DNA of 5,808 nt from Candidatus Poribacteria bacterium (lineage in GTDB: Bacteria; Poribacteria; WGA-4E; WGA-3G). Location: the NCBI GenBank assembly GCA_009835515.1, contig VXXH01000856.1, positions 1 to 5,808 of the forward strand, in the 5' to 3' direction. Position 1 is the stretch's first letter. Each line of letters opens with the position of its first letter. Below the pieces are notes generated by a model that did no database searches, had not been told where the DNA came from, and was given only the letters and a program-made list of their open reading frames with translations. The position numbers were made by a program, and so were the translations under genes. Positions 5,629 to 5,808 of this stretch are shown here, piece by piece.

Positions 5629-5808
5629 ATGTGAGCATTCAAGATTATTTTTCAAGAGCACAAAGACAGTTATATTGCCTACCCTCTTGGTCTTATACGA
5701 GGATGCTGTAACTGACGCGACCTCGGCGATTGGATTTCATATTGAGACGTTCAAAACGGAAGCACTTGAAATCGAGGAAACCGTTTTAGATGTGTTCATA
5801 ACGGAAAC
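5629..5808 (+). pseudogene. hicB: Broken HicB-family (UPF0150) antitoxin gene, partial at the window edge
   Basis: Two frames together spell a HicB-like antitoxin. Frame 1, after the ATG at 5629, gives FKIIFQEHKDSYIAYPLGL (5638-5694), matching the HicB start pattern 'IIFQ..DGY.AY..GL.G'. Frame 2 then gives YEDAVTDATSAIGF (5696-5737) and HIETFKTEALEIEETV onward (5738-5785), open to the window end; this matches the HicB 'TYEEALxDxxSAIxFHIETF' half. Two lesions break it: codon 2 is TGA (5632-5634), with an in-frame TAA directly before the ATG so no upstream start helps, and about ten codons covering the usual 'GVVVGxGDT' turn are missing with a change of frame near 5695. HicB normally binds and neutralises the HicA mRNA-cleaving toxin and represses its own promoter. 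No hicA is visible to the left; in this subfamily the toxin often lies downstream, beyond the window. Sequencing error is the main alternative. The family call is from memory of the motif. Confidence 0.72.

Noticed and set aside
5632..5634. TGA at codon 2 of hicB as recoding (Trp or selenocysteine)
   Set aside because: TGA is used as a normal stop at 202-204 and 2168-2170, and the gene has a second lesion downstream, so simple decay is the better explanation.
5631..5711. GTG-started frame of 26 codons
   Set aside because: Its translation has no similarity I recognise, while the neighbouring frames over the same bases spell a HicB protein.

Overview
The window carries two unrelated gene groups and a decayed toxin-antitoxin gene. 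Two phytanoyl-CoA-dioxygenase-like (PhyH) genes, an enolase-superfamily gene and a cyanobacteria-like HicB remnant suggest an environmental, gene-rich bacterium. I lean towards Candidatus Poribacteria or a similar lineage (Planctomycetes, Cyanobacteria-like), but this is an inference from gene content, with no marker gene to prove it.

Left part (1-2170, + strand): a tightly packed operon with visibly lower GC than the following genes. It holds the 3' end of an unidentified gene, an AAA15/ABC-type ATPase joined to it by an ATGA stop/start overlap, and a ~190-aa protein that overlaps or abuts the ATPase and looks like a divergent PD-(D/E)xK nuclease-fold protein. This layout (ATPase without TOPRIM plus a small putative effector) resembles ATPase-effector anti-phage modules in general form, but I cannot match it to a named system.

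Middle (2194-5314): a complete PhyH gene on + with an intact Fe(II)/2-oxoglutarate site. It converges with a second PhyH gene on -, which lies downstream of a mandelate racemase/muconate lactonizing-type gene, also on -. The two - strand genes probably form one transcription unit driven by a clear extended -10 promoter at 5415-5443. Both have altered metal-site residues compared with their superfamilies. Their 141-bp spacer contains a split copy of a GTAGGTTGGGTTGAAC-type intergenic palindrome. The racemase-like gene has no Shine-Dalgarno at normal spacing; a hairpin between a distal AAGGAG and the AUG would restore it.

Right part (5315-5808): a divergent control region, then a + strand promoter and ribosome binding site leading into a HicB-family (UPF0150) antitoxin gene broken by a stop at codon 2 and a frame-changing deletion. 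It runs off the window. No tRNA, rRNA, CRISPR array or intact insertion sequence was seen.
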